Assembly: GCA_014324045.1 (NCBI GenBank)
Contig: JACOMY010000007.1
Location: 24,990 to 88,989 of the forward strand
Origin: Rhodospirillales bacterium
GTDB lineage: Bacteria; Pseudomonadota; Alphaproteobacteria; Kiloniellales; JACOMY01
Length of the DNA stretch: 64,000 nt
Reading direction: 5' to 3'
Under the pieces are notes generated by a model. It saw nothing but the letters and a program-made list of their open reading frames with translations. It was not told the origin of the DNA and did no database searches. The translations under genes and the position numbers were made by a program. This document shows positions 53,160 to 63,487 of this stretch, piece after piece; position 1 is the stretch's first letter, and the number at the start of each line of letters is the position of its first letter.

Positions 53160-54253
53160 GCGCGCTGACCGGCGGCGCAGCTGCTCACGAGAGGACTGAC
53201 AAGGCTAGCAGCCCACCCCGGCGCTCGCCTATGATACAGCGCCGGCTCGATAACTTCCGGGCCAACAAGCGAGGCTACTGGTCGCTTTGGATCTTTGCGC
53301 TGTTGTTCGCAATCAGCCTCTTCGCGGAGTTCATCGCCAACGACAAGCCGATGCTGATCTACTACAACGGCAGCCTTTATTTTCCGATCTTCCAGACTTA
53401 TCCAGAGACCGATTTCGGCGGCAGCCTGCCGACCGCGACCGACTACAGCGATCCCACCGTGCAGCGCCTGATCGAGGACAAGGGCTTCGTCCTGGAGCCG
53501 CTGAGCCCCTACGGCTTCAATTCCGTGGCCTGGAATTCGACCGAGCCGGCCCCGGCGCCACCCAGCGCAGAACACTGGCTGGGCACCGACGACCAGGCGC
53601 GCGACGTGCTGGCCCGGTTGATCTACGGTTGCCGTATCTCCATCCTCTTCGGCTTCGCCTTCACCGCCGTGGCCGCGGCGATCGGCGTCTCGGTCGGGGC
53701 GGTGCAGGGCTACTTCGGCGGCTACATCGACCTTTTCGGACAGCGTTTCATCGAGATCTGGTCGGGCTTGCCGGTGCTGTTTCTGCTGATCATCATGGCC
53801 AGCCTTGTGGAACCCACCTTCTGGTGGCTCCTGGGCGTGACCGTGCTGTTCGGCTGGATGGGCTTCGTCGGCGTGGTGCGCGCCGAATTTCTGCGTGCGC
53901 GCAACTTCGACTATGTCCGCGCCGCCCGCGCGCTGGGCGCTCGTGATCTGGCGATCATGCGCCGCCACGTGCTGCCCAACGCCATGGTCGCGACCTTGAC
54001 CTTCATGCCCTTCACCCTGGCGGGCTCGGTCACCATCCTGACATCGCTGGACTTCCTCGGCGTCGGCCTGCCGCCGGGATCCGCCTCGCTTGGCGAACTT
54101 CTGGCGCAGGGGCGTTCCAACCTGCAAGCGCCTTGGCTGGGACTGACCGGCTTCTTCACCCTGGCCATCTTGCTGAGCCTGCTGATCTTCATCGGTGAGG
54201 CCGTGCGCGACGCCTTCGACCCGCGCAAGTCCATCGTGGAGCAGCCGCAATGA
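53156..54253 (+). CDS. yejE: YejE-like ABC permease
   Basis: From ATG 53156 the protein has 365 residues; the longer track ORF is a frame extension through yejB. After a hydrophilic N-terminus comes [20 protein letters not shown], a large periplasmic loop with [19 protein letters not shown], and the loop [20 protein letters not shown] that contacts the ATPase. It overlaps yejF by ATGA. Confidence 0.92.
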   Translation: MSALTGGAAAHERTDKASSPPRRSPMIQRRLDNFRANKRGYWSLWIFALLFAISLFAEFIANDKPMLIYYNGSLYFPIFQTYPETDFGGSLPTATDYSDPTVQRLIEDKGFVLEPLSPYGFNSVAWNSTEPAPAPPSAEHWLGTDDQARDVLARLIYGCRISILFGFAFTAVAAAIGVSVGAVQGYFGGYIDLFGQRFIEIWSGLPVLFLLIIMASLVEPTFWWLLGVTVLFGWMGFVGVVRAEFLRARNFDYVRAARALGARDLAIMRRHVLPNAMVATLTFMPFTLAGSVTILTSLDFLGVGLPPGSASLGELLAQGRSNLQAPWLGLTGFFTLAILLSLLIFIGEAVRDAFDPRKSIVEQPQ

Positions 54254-55857
54254 GCGAGCCCCTGCTGGAAATCTCCAACCTCTCGGTCGCTTTCGGCAAG
54301 GCGCCGCCGGCGGTCAGGTCGCTGTCGCTCCAGATCGCCAAGGGCGAGACCCTGGCGCTGGTCGGCGAATCCGGATCGGGCAAGTCGGTAACGGCTTTAT
54401 CGCTGTTGCAGCTGCTGCCGACCCCGCCGGCGCACTACGGCACGGGCTCTTCCGTACGCTTCCGCGGCAAGGAGCTGATGGGGGCCGGCGAGGCGGCGTT
54501 GCGCGGCGTACGCGGCAACGACATCTCGATGATCTTCCAAGAACCCATGACCTCGCTAAACCCGCTGCACAGGGTGTCGAAGCAGATCGGCGAGGCCCTG
54601 GCGCTGCACGCCGGTCTGGGGCCGGTGGCGGCGCGCAAGCGGGTCTTGGAGTTGCTGCGCCTGGTCGGCATCAAGGACGCCGAACGGCGCCTCGACGCCT
54701 ATCCGCACCAGCTCTCCGGCGGGCAACGCCAGCGGGTGATGATCGCCATGGCGCTTGCCAACGAGCCGGACTTCTTGATCGCCGACGAGCCGACCACGGC
54801 GCTGGACGTGACGGTGCAGGCGCAGGTTCTGGGCCTGATGCGCCGCCTGCAGCGCGAACTGGGCATGACCCTGCTGTTGATCGCCCACGACTTGGGCGTG
54901 GTGCGCCGCATGGCCGACCGGGTCGCAGTGATGACCGCCGGCGAGATCGTCGAGCAAGGCTCGGTCGAGCGGATCTTCGAGGCGCCGCAACATCCCTACA
55001 CCCAGCGCCTGCTGGCCGCAGAACCCAAGGGCGAGGCACCGCCGGTGCCGACCGATGCCGCCGAGGTGATGGCGGCGGCGGAGGTCAAGGTCTATTTCCC
55101 GATCAAGCGCGGCCTCCTGAAGCGTACGGTGGACTACGTGCGCGCCGTTGACGGCGTCTCCCTCTCCTTGCGCGAAGGCGAGACCCTGGGCGTCGTAGGT
55201 GAGAGCGGCAGCGGCAAGACCACCCTGGGCATGGCGCTGCTCGGCCTCACCCAGGCCGAGGGCGCTGTCTCCTATGCCGGCAAGCGGATAGACGGCCTCA
55301 GGACAGCTGCCCTACGGCCGCTACGCAAAGATCTGCAAGTGGTCTTTCAGGACCCCTACGGTTCGCTCTCGCCGCGTCTCACGGTAGGCGACATCGTGGC
55401 CGAGGGCCTGGACATCCACGAAGGGCTGCCGGCGCCGGAGCGCGAGGCCCGCATCGCTTCAGCCCTGGTCGAGGTGGGGCTTGAGCCGGAGATGCGCCAC
55501 CGCTATCCGCACGAGTTTTCCGGCGGGCAGCGGCAGCGCATCTCGATCGCGCGGGCCATCATCCTGAAGCCGCGCTTCGTGATGCTGGACGAGCCGACAT
55601 CGGCGCTGGACATGCCGGTGCAGGCCCAGATAGTGGAGCTGCTGCGCGACCTTCAGCATAAGCACCGCCTGGCCTATCTCTTCGTCAGTCACGACCTGCG
55701 TATGGTCCGCGCCATGTCGCACAAGGTACTGGTCATGCGTGACGGCAAGGTGGTGGAATCCGGCCCGGCCGAGCGCCTCTTCGAGCGCCCGCAGCACCCT
55801 TACACCCAAAGCCTCTTGAAGGCGGCAATCGACGTGGTGATCGAAGATGCTGCTTAA
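54250..55857 (+). CDS. yejF: YejF-like ABC ATPase with two fused nucleotide-binding domains
   Basis: The 535-residue protein contains two complete ATPase units: Walker [16 protein letters not shown] and [16 protein letters not shown], signatures [15 protein letters not shown] and [15 protein letters not shown], and Walker [10 protein letters not shown] and LDEPTSALD. It energises the YejB-YejE channel. It is last in the operon. Confidence 0.95.
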   Translation: MSEPLLEISNLSVAFGKAPPAVRSLSLQIAKGETLALVGESGSGKSVTALSLLQLLPTPPAHYGTGSSVRFRGKELMGAGEAALRGVRGNDISMIFQEPMTSLNPLHRVSKQIGEALALHAGLGPVAARKRVLELLRLVGIKDAERRLDAYPHQLSGGQRQRVMIAMALANEPDFLIADEPTTALDVTVQAQVLGLMRRLQRELGMTLLLIAHDLGVVRRMADRVAVMTAGEIVEQGSVERIFEAPQHPYTQRLLAAEPKGEAPPVPTDAAEVMAAAEVKVYFPIKRGLLKRTVDYVRAVDGVSLSLREGETLGVVGESGSGKTTLGMALLGLTQAEGAVSYAGKRIDGLRTAALRPLRKDLQVVFQDPYGSLSPRLTVGDIVAEGLDIHEGLPAPEREARIASALVEVGLEPEMRHRYPHEFSGGQRQRISIARAIILKPRFVMLDEPTSALDMPVQAQIVELLRDLQHKHRLAYLFVSHDLRMVRAMSHKVLVMRDGKVVESGPAERLFERPQHPYTQSLLKAAIDVVIEDAA

Positions 55858-56061
55858 GCGCCGCTTTCCGGCTTGCACAGGGATCTTGCACCAGGAGCCT
55901 TTCGGATCCGCAGGCAGCAAGCATTCCGGTCCAGCCTGAGGATCCTCGCCTATGTCCGGCCCCCGCAAGAACACCCGCAGCGCTATACGCCGGCCGGGCC
56001 GCCGACTGGGCCAGACTTCACTGCCAAGAGCCGGCCCTCACCCTCAGGCAAAGGAGGCTCC

Positions 56062-56991
56062 ATGAGCATTCTCCACAAGTCGGACTGTACAAACGAAGAC
56101 CCCTGGCGCGCCGCTTGGGCACAGCAGGCACCCGACCGCAGCCTTCAGGTCTATCCGGACCTGGGCGAGGTGGAGACGATCCGCTATGCCTTGGTGTGGG
56201 ATCCGCCGGCGGGGCTTCTCGCCAGCCTGCCGAACCTGGAGGTGATCTTCTCGATCGGGGCCGGAATCGATCACATCGCCAAGGACCCGGAGCGGCCGAA
56301 GCATCTGCCTGTCGTCCGCATGGTAGAGGACGGTCTCACCGCCGGCATGACGGAGTTCGTCGTCCTCTCGGTGCTGTGGCATCACCGGGACATGGCGGCC
56401 TATGCCGTGCAGCAGAACAGCGGCCTCTGGCAGGAAATCGAGCCGAAGCTGGCCAAGGATCGTAAAGTAGGCTTCCTCGGTATGGGCGCCTTGGCCGGCG
56501 CCGCAGCCGCCAAGCTTTGCATCCTCGGCTTCCGGCTGCATGGCTGGAGCCGCAGCCCCAAGCAGGTCCCCGGCGTCATCATGCACCACGGCGAGGCCGG
56601 ACTCGCGGAGGTCCTCGGCGAGAGCGAGATCCTGGTCTGCCTGTTGCCCTTGACTGCGGCGACCGAGGGCATCATGAACCGCAGGACCTTCGCCCAGCTG
56701 CCGGAGGGAGCCGCCTTCGTCAACGTCGGCCGTGGCGGCCTGGTGGTAGAAGAGGATCTTCTGGCAGCACTCAATTGCGGCCAGGTCGGCAGCGCCACCC
56801 TGGATGTTTTCCGGCAAGAGCCCCTGCGGGCTGGCAGTCCCTTCTGGAGCCATCCCAAGGTGGTGGTGACCCCCCACATCGCCGCGAAGACCATGGCGGA
56901 ATCGGCAGTAGCCTCGGTCATGGCCAACATCCGCCGCTTCGAGGCCGGCGAGGCCATGCTGAACGTCGTGGATTTCGAGAGGGGATATTAG
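56062..56991 (+). CDS. ghrA: Glyoxylate/hydroxypyruvate reductase A-like D-2-hydroxyacid dehydrogenase
   Basis: ATG 56062 follows AAGGAGG, giving 309 residues; the track's longer start has no support. The NAD(P) site is VGFLGMGALAGAAAAKLC, the catalytic Arg is in NVGRGGLVVEEDLL and the catalytic His is in TPHIAAKT, as in the GhrA group. It reduces glyoxylate or hydroxypyruvate to glycolate or glycerate. It is probably monocistronic; a GC-rich hairpin (AGGGC/GCCCT, 57028-57050) follows the stop. Confidence 0.88.
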   Translation: MSILHKSDCTNEDPWRAAWAQQAPDRSLQVYPDLGEVETIRYALVWDPPAGLLASLPNLEVIFSIGAGIDHIAKDPERPKHLPVVRMVEDGLTAGMTEFVVLSVLWHHRDMAAYAVQQNSGLWQEIEPKLAKDRKVGFLGMGALAGAAAAKLCILGFRLHGWSRSPKQVPGVIMHHGEAGLAEVLGESEILVCLLPLTAATEGIMNRRTFAQLPEGAAFVNVGRGGLVVEEDLLAALNCGQVGSATLDVFRQEPLRAGSPFWSHPKVVVTPHIAAKTMAESAVASVMANIRRFEAGEAMLNVVDFERGY

Positions 56992-57191
56992 GGACCCGGT
57001 CCAATAAAGCGCCAGTCAAATAAAACGCAGGGCCCCGGAACGGGAGCCCTCTGGCGGTGCGTGTATCCAACCAGACCTTAAAGCAGGATAATGTCAAATA
57101 GGCACAATTTGCCGTCTGAATAGGGCTTTATTTTACTGAAAGATAGATGTGATTGACATGAGTGGGCGATTCTGTTCGATCGCGATCTGCT

Positions 57192-57968
57192 CTAGCGGCG
57201 CGCGACCATAAGCTTCTTGATCTCGGCGATGGCCTTCGCCGGGTTCAGATGCTTGGGACAGGTCTTGGTGCAGTTCATGATGGTGTGGCAGCGGTATAGC
57301 CGGAAGGGATCTTCCAGGTTGTCTAAACGCTCGCCGGTCGCCTCGTCGCGGGTGTCGGCGATCCAGCGGTAGGCCTGCAACAGGATCGCCGGCCCCAAGT
57401 AACGCTCGCCGTTCCACCAGTAGCTGGGGCAGGAGGTGGCGCAGCAGAAGCAAAGGATGCACTCCCACAGACCGTCCAGCTTGGCGCGATCCTCCGGCGT
57501 CTGCAACCGCTCGCGTCCCGGTGCCGGGGTGGCCGATTTCAGCCAGGGCTCGATCGAAGCGTGCTGGGCATAGGCGTGCGTCAGGTCCGGCACCAGATCC
57601 TTCACCACCGGCATGTGCGGCAGTGGATAGATCTTCACATCGCCCTTTACCTCGGCGATGTACTTGGTACAGGCAAGCGTGTTGGTGCCGTCGATGTTGA
57701 AAGCGCAGGATCCGCAGACCCCCTCGCGGCAGGAGCGCCGGAAGGTCAGGGTCGCATCGACCTCGTTCTTGATCTTGATCAGCGCGTCCAGGACCATGGG
57801 GCCGCAGTCGTCCAGATCGATCTCGAAGTTGTCGATGCGGGGGGTGCGGCCACTGTCGGGATCGAAGCGGTAGATCTTGAAGGTCTTGACGTTCTTCGCG
57901 CCCGCCGGGGCCTTGTAGCTATTGCCGCCGACGATCCTGGAGTTGGCCGGCAGAGAAAATTCAGCCAT
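57192..57968 (-). CDS. sdhB: Succinate dehydrogenase iron-sulfur subunit
   Basis: The 258-residue protein has the 2Fe-2S motif CREGVCGSC, the 4Fe-4S motif [11 protein letters not shown] and the 3Fe-4S motif [13 protein letters not shown]. It relays electrons from SdhA flavin to ubiquinone as part of complex II. It is the last gene of the leftward sdhCDAB operon, 25 bases after sdhA. Confidence 0.98.
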   Translation of the reverse strand: MAEFSLPANSRIVGGNSYKAPAGAKNVKTFKIYRFDPDSGRTPRIDNFEIDLDDCGPMVLDALIKIKNEVDATLTFRRSCREGVCGSCAFNIDGTNTLACTKYIAEVKGDVKIYPLPHMPVVKDLVPDLTHAYAQHASIEPWLKSATPAPGRERLQTPEDRAKLDGLWECILCFCCATSCPSYWWNGERYLGPAILLQAYRWIADTRDEATGERLDNLEDPFRLYRCHTIMNCTKTCPKHLNPAKAIAEIKKLMVARR

Positions 57969-57993
57969 CTGCTATCTCCCTCTGGCAGGCCGC

Positions 57994-59799
57994 TTAGTAG
58001 ACCCGCGCCTTCGGCGGGAAGGACTGGACCTCGTTGGTCATGGTGTTGAGCTTGACCGGGCGGTAGTCGAAGCTGTGCTCGCCGGCGCCGTTCACCCAGC
58101 AGAGCGTGTGCTTCATCCAGTTCACGTCGTCGCGGTCCGGGAAATCCTCGCGCGCATGCGCACCGCGGCTTTCTTCGCGGTTGGCAGCCGAGGACAGGGT
58201 GGCCACGGCTTGAGCCATGAGGTTCTCCAACTCCAGGGTCTCCATCAGATCGCTGTTCCAGATCATCGAGCGGTCGGTGACCTTGACATCGGCAAGCTTC
58301 TTCCAGGACTGGCTCATGAGGTCCACGCCCTCGGTCAGGGTCTCACCGGTGCGGAACACGGCGGCGTGGCCCTGCATGGTGTGCTGCATCTCCAGCCGCA
58401 ACGCGGCGGTCGGGATCTCGCCGGAGGCATGGCGCGCCTTGTCCAGGCGATCCATCGCCGGCGCGTCGGCATTGCTGCTCAAGGGTTTGTGCGGCTGCCC
58501 CGGCTTCACCAGCTCTGCTGCATGCAGGCCGGCGGCACGACCGAACACCACCAGGTCCAAGAGCGAGTTGGAGCCCAAACGGTTGGCACCGTGCACCGAA
58601 ACGCAAGCAGCCTCGCCGATCGCCATCAGGCCCGGCACCACGACGTCGGTGTCGCCGTTCTTGCAGGTCACCACCTCGCCGGTGTAGCGCGCCGGGATGC
58701 CGCCCATGTTGTAGTGGCAGGTCGGCAGCACCGGGATCGGCTCCTTGTGCACGTCGACGCCAGCGAAGATACGTGCGCTCTCGGAAATGCCGGGAAGACG
58801 CTGGTTGACGATCTCCGGGTCCAGATGCTCCAGGTGCAGATGGATGTGATCCTTTTTCGGACCGGCGCCGCGGCCCTCGCGGATCTCCATGGTCATGGAA
58901 CGGCTGACAACGTCGCGGCTGGCCAGGTCCTTGGCCGAGGGCGCATAGCGCTCCATGAAGCGCTCGCCCTCGCTGTTGGTCAGGTAGCCCCCCTCGCCGC
59001 GCGAGCCCTCGGTGATCAGACAGCCGGCGCCGTAGATCCCGGTCGGATGAAACTGCACGAACTCCATGTCCTGCAACGGCAGGCCGGCCCTGAGCGCCAT
59101 GGCATTGCCGTCGCCGGTCTGGCTGTGCGCTCCGGTGCAGGAGAAGTAGGTGCGTCCATAGCCGCCGGTGGCGATAATGGCCATGTGGGTGCGGAAGCGG
59201 TGGATCTTGCCGGTGGCCAGATCCCAGGCCACCACGCCGCGGCACTCGCCGTCCTCCATTATCAGATCGATCGCCAGATACTCGATGAAGAACTCGGCGT
59301 TCTGGCGCAGCGATTGCTGATAGAGGGTGTGCAGGATGGCATGGCCGGTGCGGTCGGCCGCAGCGCAGGTGCGGTGCGCGATGCCCTGGCCGAATTCCGT
59401 TGTCATGCCGCCGAAGGGGCGCTGATAGATGCGGCCGGACGGGGTGCGCGAGAAGGGCACGCCGTAGTGCTCTAGCTCGATGATGGCCGGGATCGCCTCC
59501 TTGGTCATGTATTCGATGGCGTCCTGGTCGCCCAGCCAGTCGGACCCCTTAACGGTATCGTACATGTGCCAGCGCCAATCGTCGTCGCCCATGTTGCCCA
59601 GCGCCGCCGAGATACCCCCTTGGGCGGCCACGGTGTGGCTGCGGGTCGGGAAGACCTTGGTGATGCAAGCGGTCTTGAGGCCGGCCTCGGCCAGGCCCAG
59701 TGTGGCGCGCAGTCCAGCGCCGCCGGCGCCGATAACGGCAACGTCGTAGTCGTGATCGACAATGTCGTAGGCCGGTGCGGCCTTCTTGGTCTCTGCCAT
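57994..59799 (-). CDS. sdhA: Succinate dehydrogenase flavoprotein subunit
   Basis: The 601-residue subunit has the FAD-binding [18 protein letters not shown], the covalent-flavin His in [16 protein letters not shown], and the active-site segment [20 protein letters not shown]. It oxidises succinate to fumarate. Length and gene order are standard for alphaproteobacteria. Confidence 0.98.
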   Translation of the reverse strand: MAETKKAAPAYDIVDHDYDVAVIGAGGAGLRATLGLAEAGLKTACITKVFPTRSHTVAAQGGISAALGNMGDDDWRWHMYDTVKGSDWLGDQDAIEYMTKEAIPAIIELEHYGVPFSRTPSGRIYQRPFGGMTTEFGQGIAHRTCAAADRTGHAILHTLYQQSLRQNAEFFIEYLAIDLIMEDGECRGVVAWDLATGKIHRFRTHMAIIATGGYGRTYFSCTGAHSQTGDGNAMALRAGLPLQDMEFVQFHPTGIYGAGCLITEGSRGEGGYLTNSEGERFMERYAPSAKDLASRDVVSRSMTMEIREGRGAGPKKDHIHLHLEHLDPEIVNQRLPGISESARIFAGVDVHKEPIPVLPTCHYNMGGIPARYTGEVVTCKNGDTDVVVPGLMAIGEAACVSVHGANRLGSNSLLDLVVFGRAAGLHAAELVKPGQPHKPLSSNADAPAMDRLDKARHASGEIPTAALRLEMQHTMQGHAAVFRTGETLTEGVDLMSQSWKKLADVKVTDRSMIWNSDLMETLELENLMAQAVATLSSAANREESRGAHAREDFPDRDDVNWMKHTLCWVNGAGEHSFDYRPVKLNTMTNEVQSFPPKARVY

Positions 59800-59805
59800 G
59801 GTTCC

Positions 59806-60186
59806 CTATCCCTGCAGCAGCAAGACGATTACCGAGAGGACGCAGGCCGTGCCCAGCAGCACCAGCAGTCCCTTGATCGCCAGAAGCAGGCCAATCTTCA
59901 TGGCCTCGTTATGGACGTAGTCCTCGATCGCCACTTGAACACCCAGCATGGCATGCCAGAAGGTCGCGACGATCAAAAGCACGGCGAGGCCGGCCGAAAA
60001 GGGCGAGGAGAGCCAGGCGGCCATGTCGTCGTGGCCGGCGCCCGCCATGGCGATCACCGAGATCACGAACCAAAGGCCCAGCGGGATCAGGGCGATGGCG
60101 GTCACGCGCTGCGCCCACCAATGTTGTACGCCTTCCTTGGCGCTGCCCAGGCCGCGGACCGTCCCGAGCGGGGATTTGAGGCTCAT
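59806..60186 (-). CDS. sdhD: Succinate dehydrogenase membrane anchor SdhD
   Basis: ATG 60186 (MSLKSPLGTVRGLGSAKEGV), behind GGAAGGAA, gives 126 residues; the track ORF runs into sdhC. Three membrane segments are visible, with TFWHAMLGVQVAIEDYVH as the conserved region near the quinone site. It anchors SdhAB with SdhC. Confidence 0.93.
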   Translation of the reverse strand: MSLKSPLGTVRGLGSAKEGVQHWWAQRVTAIALIPLGLWFVISVIAMAGAGHDDMAAWLSSPFSAGLAVLLIVATFWHAMLGVQVAIEDYVHNEAMKIGLLLAIKGLLVLLGTACVLSVIVLLLQG

Positions 60187-60215
60187 GGCAACTCTGTTCC
60201 TTCCCAATCGGAACG

Positions 60216-60614
60216 TCAGGCGGCGGCCAAGCCGACGATCCAGGCCAACAGTGTGAGGATCCCGGTGCCGAGCAGCACCGCGATGGCGGAGCGATAGGCC
60301 GGGACCAATTCCAGCATCTTGCCGCTGTCCCAGATGAGATGACGAATGCCGTTGCAAAGGTGATAGAAGAAAGCCACGGACCAGCCAAACAGCAGCAAAG
60401 AGCCGATGAAGGAGCCGATGAAGCCTTGGGCAGCCGCGAAGGCCTCGGGACCGGCTGCCGCGGCCACCAGCCACCAGACCAGAAGCAGGGTGCCGGCCAC
60501 CAGCGCCAAGCCTGTGACCCGGTGGAAGATCGACAGGGCCATGGTCCACTGCCAGCGATAGATCTGTATGTGCGGTGAGAGCGGGCGGACCGGGCTATCG
60601 GTTTGATCCGTCAT
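60216..60614 (-). CDS. sdhC: Succinate dehydrogenase cytochrome b556 subunit SdhC
   Basis: The 132-residue protein begins RPLSPHIQIYRWQWTMALSI and has SIFHRVTG and the haem-ligand region YHLCNGIRHLIWD. Three membrane helices follow the usual pattern. It is the first gene of the sdh operon, with ATG 60614. Confidence 0.95.
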   Translation of the reverse strand: MTDQTDSPVRPLSPHIQIYRWQWTMALSIFHRVTGLALVAGTLLLVWWLVAAAAGPEAFAAAQGFIGSFIGSLLLFGWSVAFFYHLCNGIRHLIWDSGKMLELVPAYRSAIAVLLGTGILTLLAWIVGLAAA

Positions 60615-60690
60615 GGCAGGGCATTCCCCCTCAATTTCTTGCGCATCGCGGCATAGCGATGCTCTGAATTAGACCCGGCCTTCGAAGGGG

Positions 60691-60957
60691 TCAATCGCCG
60701 CGCTTGCCTTTACCGGGATTATTCGATCCCACCCCAATTGCTGGCGAGACCGCAGTCGTCGCCCCGTGCTTCACGGGGAGGTTCAGACTCTTGACGATGA
60801 AGCACTCGGCGTTGGCGCCGCGGTGCCGCACCTCTGCCTTGGCGGGATCGCCACCCTCGGCAATGGTGACCTCGGGGCGGATCGTCAGGCGGGCGAAGCA
60901 CCCGCCGCCGTCGGCGTCCTGCTCCACGGTGACGCCGGGCGATCGGGGCACCGGCAC
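60691..60957 (-). CDS. OsmC-like C-terminal fragment
   Basis: GTG 60957 overlaps the racemase stop as TAGTG and opens an 88-residue frame. It contains RLTIRPEVTIAEGGDPAKAE and ANAECFIVKSLNLPV, which match the second half of OsmC-family proteins, including the catalytic-type Cys. The N-terminal half with the first Cys is missing. It is either a broken gene or an unusual short member; no ribosome site is evident. Confidence 0.45.
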   Translation of the reverse strand: MPVPRSPGVTVEQDADGGGCFARLTIRPEVTIAEGGDPAKAEVRHRGANAECFIVKSLNLPVKHGATTAVSPAIGVGSNNPGKGKRGD

Positions 60958-61901
60958 TAACCGTCGGGGCGAATGCCGTCGGCGAAGGGATCGTCCGGGT
61001 GGCGGAGCAGCGTCGACTCGGCGCAAACATAGGCCCGCCCGGTGACGGTGGGGATCACGCCGCCTTGGGTGCCTGCCCGATAGTGCGCCTCGTAACGGCT
61101 GCCGATAATGCTCTCCTGCGTCCACAGCTGGCCGGGTTGCAGCAGGCCGTCAGCGGCCAGGCAGGCCAACTTGGCGGAAGTACCGGTCCCGCAAGGCGAG
61201 CGGTCGTAGGCGCCGCCGGGACAAAGCACGAAGTTGCGGCTGTCGGCAGCGGCCGCCTCGGCCGGGCCGAAGAACTCGATATGGTCGATCTCTCCCGCTT
61301 CGGCGCCGGTCACGCCTTGGCGCACGATGGCCTGGCGTACAGCCTCGGCGGCAGCGGTCAGCTTGCCTCTGTTTTCGTAGCGAAGCGGGAAGGGCGGTGT
61401 ACCGCTCAAGAAGAACCAGTTGCCGCCCCAGGCGACGTCGCCGGTCACAGGCCCGAGGCCGTCCGCCTCAAGCGTGACAGCCTTCAGATGGCGGTAGCTC
61501 TCGACGTTTTCTACCGAGACCCGGTTGGCGCTGTCCAACGATGCCGTAACGACACCGACCGGAGTCTCGAAGCGTTGCCCGCCCGGCCCAATCCGCCCTA
61601 GATGGGCCAATACTACGGCGGTGCCGATGATGCCGTGGCCGCACATGCCAAGTAGCCCGATGTTGTTGAAGAAGATGACTCCGGCCGCACAGGAAGGATC
61701 GCTGGGCGGACAGAGCAGGGCACCGACCACGGCATCGGAGCCGCGCGGCTCCAGAATCACGGCGCTGCGGAAGCGGTCGTGATCGGCGGCGAAACGGGCC
61801 GCCCGCCTGGCGAGACTACCGTGACCCAGGTCGGGACCGCCCTCGATCACGACGCGGGTGGGCTCTCCCTCCGTATGGGAATCGACGACCTTTAGGGGCA
61901 T
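60957..61901 (-). CDS. Proline racemase-family enzyme (probable 4-hydroxyproline 2-epimerase)
   Basis: Started at ATG 61901 (MPLKVVDSHTEGEPTRVVIE), behind GAGGAGA, this is 314 residues. Both catalytic cysteines are present, in LGMCGHGIIG and DRSPCGTGTSAKLA, so it should be a racemase or epimerase rather than the dehydratase branch, which lacks the first Cys. Family members of this length convert trans-4-hydroxy-L-proline to the cis-D form for catabolism. Both flanking small genes overlap it, suggesting one transcript. Confidence 0.88.
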   Translation of the reverse strand: MPLKVVDSHTEGEPTRVVIEGGPDLGHGSLARRAARFAADHDRFRSAVILEPRGSDAVVGALLCPPSDPSCAAGVIFFNNIGLLGMCGHGIIGTAVVLAHLGRIGPGGQRFETPVGVVTASLDSANRVSVENVESYRHLKAVTLEADGLGPVTGDVAWGGNWFFLSGTPPFPLRYENRGKLTAAAEAVRQAIVRQGVTGAEAGEIDHIEFFGPAEAAAADSRNFVLCPGGAYDRSPCGTGTSAKLACLAADGLLQPGQLWTQESIIGSRYEAHYRAGTQGGVIPTVTGRAYVCAESTLLRHPDDPFADGIRPDG

Positions 61902-62152
61902 GCGGTCTCCTCGGCGGGCCACTCCCTGTACCGGGCCTTGAAGGGTTGTCGCTGTTGGGTGGCGTAGGTACGCTGACTATCGCTCAAGGTGTCGCTGGCG
62001 TTAAAGTGGCGTGTGTACTCGGGGTGCCCCTCCAACAACAGCATCTGCTTGAAGCAGAGCACGCGGTCCGGACCCTCGTCGAAGGAAGAGAGGACGCCCA
62101 TGGCACGATCCAGTTGCTCGGCGCGGCGGACCAAAGCATTGAGGTCGGGCAT
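61892..62152 (-). CDS. Small hypothetical protein coupled to the racemase gene
   Basis: From ATG 62152 (MPDLNALVRRAEQLDRAMGV) the ORF has 86 residues and ends 10 bases inside the racemase gene. It contains CFKQMLLLEGHPEYTRHFNA and is hydrophilic with no signal. The track's longer start is possible but lacks a ribosome site. I do not recognise the family. Confidence 0.5.
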   Translation of the reverse strand: MPDLNALVRRAEQLDRAMGVLSSFDEGPDRVLCFKQMLLLEGHPEYTRHFNASDTLSDSQRTYATQQRQPFKARYREWPAEETACP

Positions 62153-62230
62153 GCGATCCGCCCTGCGGGCTGGAATCATCCCTTTGAAGATGCTGCTGTC
62201 TATTGGCCGGGTTTCTCCTCCATTGCGCAT

Positions 62231-62511
62231 CGTCGGGACGGGAGCGTGGCATTCTTCACGCTCGCTGTCTTGCCGGAGTTGCTAACGGTTCAGGTGAAGT
62301 CCGCACAATCTATAATCTTAATGGGGCTGCCCTTCGCGGCCTAGGACGAGGCGGCGATGGCCAGCGGACGGGGAGGACTCGTCCCCGTTTCGGCAATCGC
62401 CGCCCAGAACGATCGTGGGGTCTCCCTGAGCTTGCCGGAAGCTTTCCCGGGTTCGCTATCGCTGTTCGAATAGTGGCGGCACATTGCCGGCGCCGTCAAC
62501 AAGTAAAGTGA
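62231..62511. other. Intergenic stretch without a gene
   Basis: About 280 bases between the racemase cluster and the lipoprotein terminator. It must hold the leftward racemase promoter, but no clear elements, repeats or small genes were seen. Confidence 0.4.
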
Positions 62512-62552
62512 GGCGGCGGAACGCTGCTGCCGCCCCGGCACCGTCAGTCTTT
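62512..62552 (-). terminator. Terminator hairpin and stop module of the lipoprotein gene (repeat copy A)
   Basis: On the minus strand the end of the gene (Lys-Asp-stop) is followed by a stem made from GGCGGCGG and CTGCCGCC with a 7-base loop. The whole 41 bases nearly duplicate 63446-63487. The T-run here is weak. Confidence 0.6.
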
Positions 62553-63182
62553 AATCCTTATCTCCCTGAGCCTTCGGGAGTTGGTCAGTCGTTCGCCAAG
62601 CCTCTCAAGGGTCTCCTGCATGGCATCCTCTGTCGCCCGCCCGATCGCGACCGCGCCTCCTTCACAGGCAACACCGGCATCGGCCGTATAGTTCTCGCTA
62701 CCCTCCACAGAAGTACCGAGGGCACGTCCAAAAGACGTATCGGCTTTTATACTTGCGGTAATCTCTGCATCGGCCTTCATTTCAGCCGACCAGAATCCGG
62801 GAATGACCGTCAGGTCGATATCGAGGTCCTGTACCTCGACGATGACCATCGCATCCAATCCCCGGGCCTGCAGCTGTGCACTGGAAAGCGGCTCGCTGAC
62901 GGTTGTCACTGCGGATACGATGTTCTCGAAGGTTGCAACCGCAGAAGTCACGAAAGCCTGCCGCGCATCGAGCGGATAAACATGCGCCAAGCAAGCATAA
63001 CCTGAAACCTTCACGCGCTGCGCCATGTCCTCTGCATCGACGTAGAGTGCTATCTTCAGAGGCAGTTTTTCATCGTAGTTTGAGTATATGTTACGGGCCG
63101 GGTTAACATTTGTTGCCGCCTCATATGTACAAGCGGTTTGCAGAACCAAGACAGCGAATACCGTAGCGAGTCTCCAGAGCAC
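62544..63182 (-). CDS. Hypothetical lipoprotein
   Basis: The 212-residue protein begins MLWRLATVFAVLVLQTACTY, a lipoprotein signal with lipobox LQTAC. The mature part is mixed alpha/beta with LDAMVIVEVQDLDIDLTVIP and a conserved-looking VACEGGAVAIGRATEDAMQE. I do not recognise a named family. It ends in a terminator module shared with the small gene at 63479. The roughly 300 bases upstream (63183-63436) carry no gene. Confidence 0.6.
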   Translation of the reverse strand: MLWRLATVFAVLVLQTACTYEAATNVNPARNIYSNYDEKLPLKIALYVDAEDMAQRVKVSGYACLAHVYPLDARQAFVTSAVATFENIVSAVTTVSEPLSSAQLQARGLDAMVIVEVQDLDIDLTVIPGFWSAEMKADAEITASIKADTSFGRALGTSVEGSENYTADAGVACEGGAVAIGRATEDAMQETLERLGERLTNSRRLREIRIKD

Positions 63183-63436
63183 TTTATTCTTATTCCTTCT
63201 GTTTCGATGGAATTTTCGGAAGTTCGGAAGGTAGATTTTCGCGATCAGGGCGTTTCCATGGGATTTTCATCCCTATTAACGCTTGGCACGTCCCGATTTT
63301 GTCATCGAACCGGGTGTCGTACGGTCTTCGGATCTGTTTCGGAGAAACGCTCTCTTACCAACCGTGCGGCGCAGATTGCGGGCCATCGCGAAAGCCGGGC
63401 TAATCGGCCGCGCAGGTAATTTGCACGCCGTCAGCG

Positions 63437-63487
63437 AAGAAAAGGGGCGGCGGAACGCTGCCGCCGCCCCCGGTACCGTCAGTCTTT
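63437..63487 (-). terminator. Strong rho-independent terminator after the small membrane-protein gene (repeat copy B)
   Basis: On the minus strand a perfect 10-bp stem GGGGCGGCGG/CCGCCGCCCC with a 7-base loop is followed by TTTTCTT. It begins 9 bases after the stop codon. The section 63446-63487, including the Lys-Asp-stop codons, is nearly the same as copy A at 62512. Confidence 0.8.

Noticed and set aside
57922-59475. 517-codon ORF antisense to sdhA and sdhB
   Set aside because: It arises from high GC content opposite strongly conserved genes; its composition is His/Gln/Ala/Val-rich without motifs.
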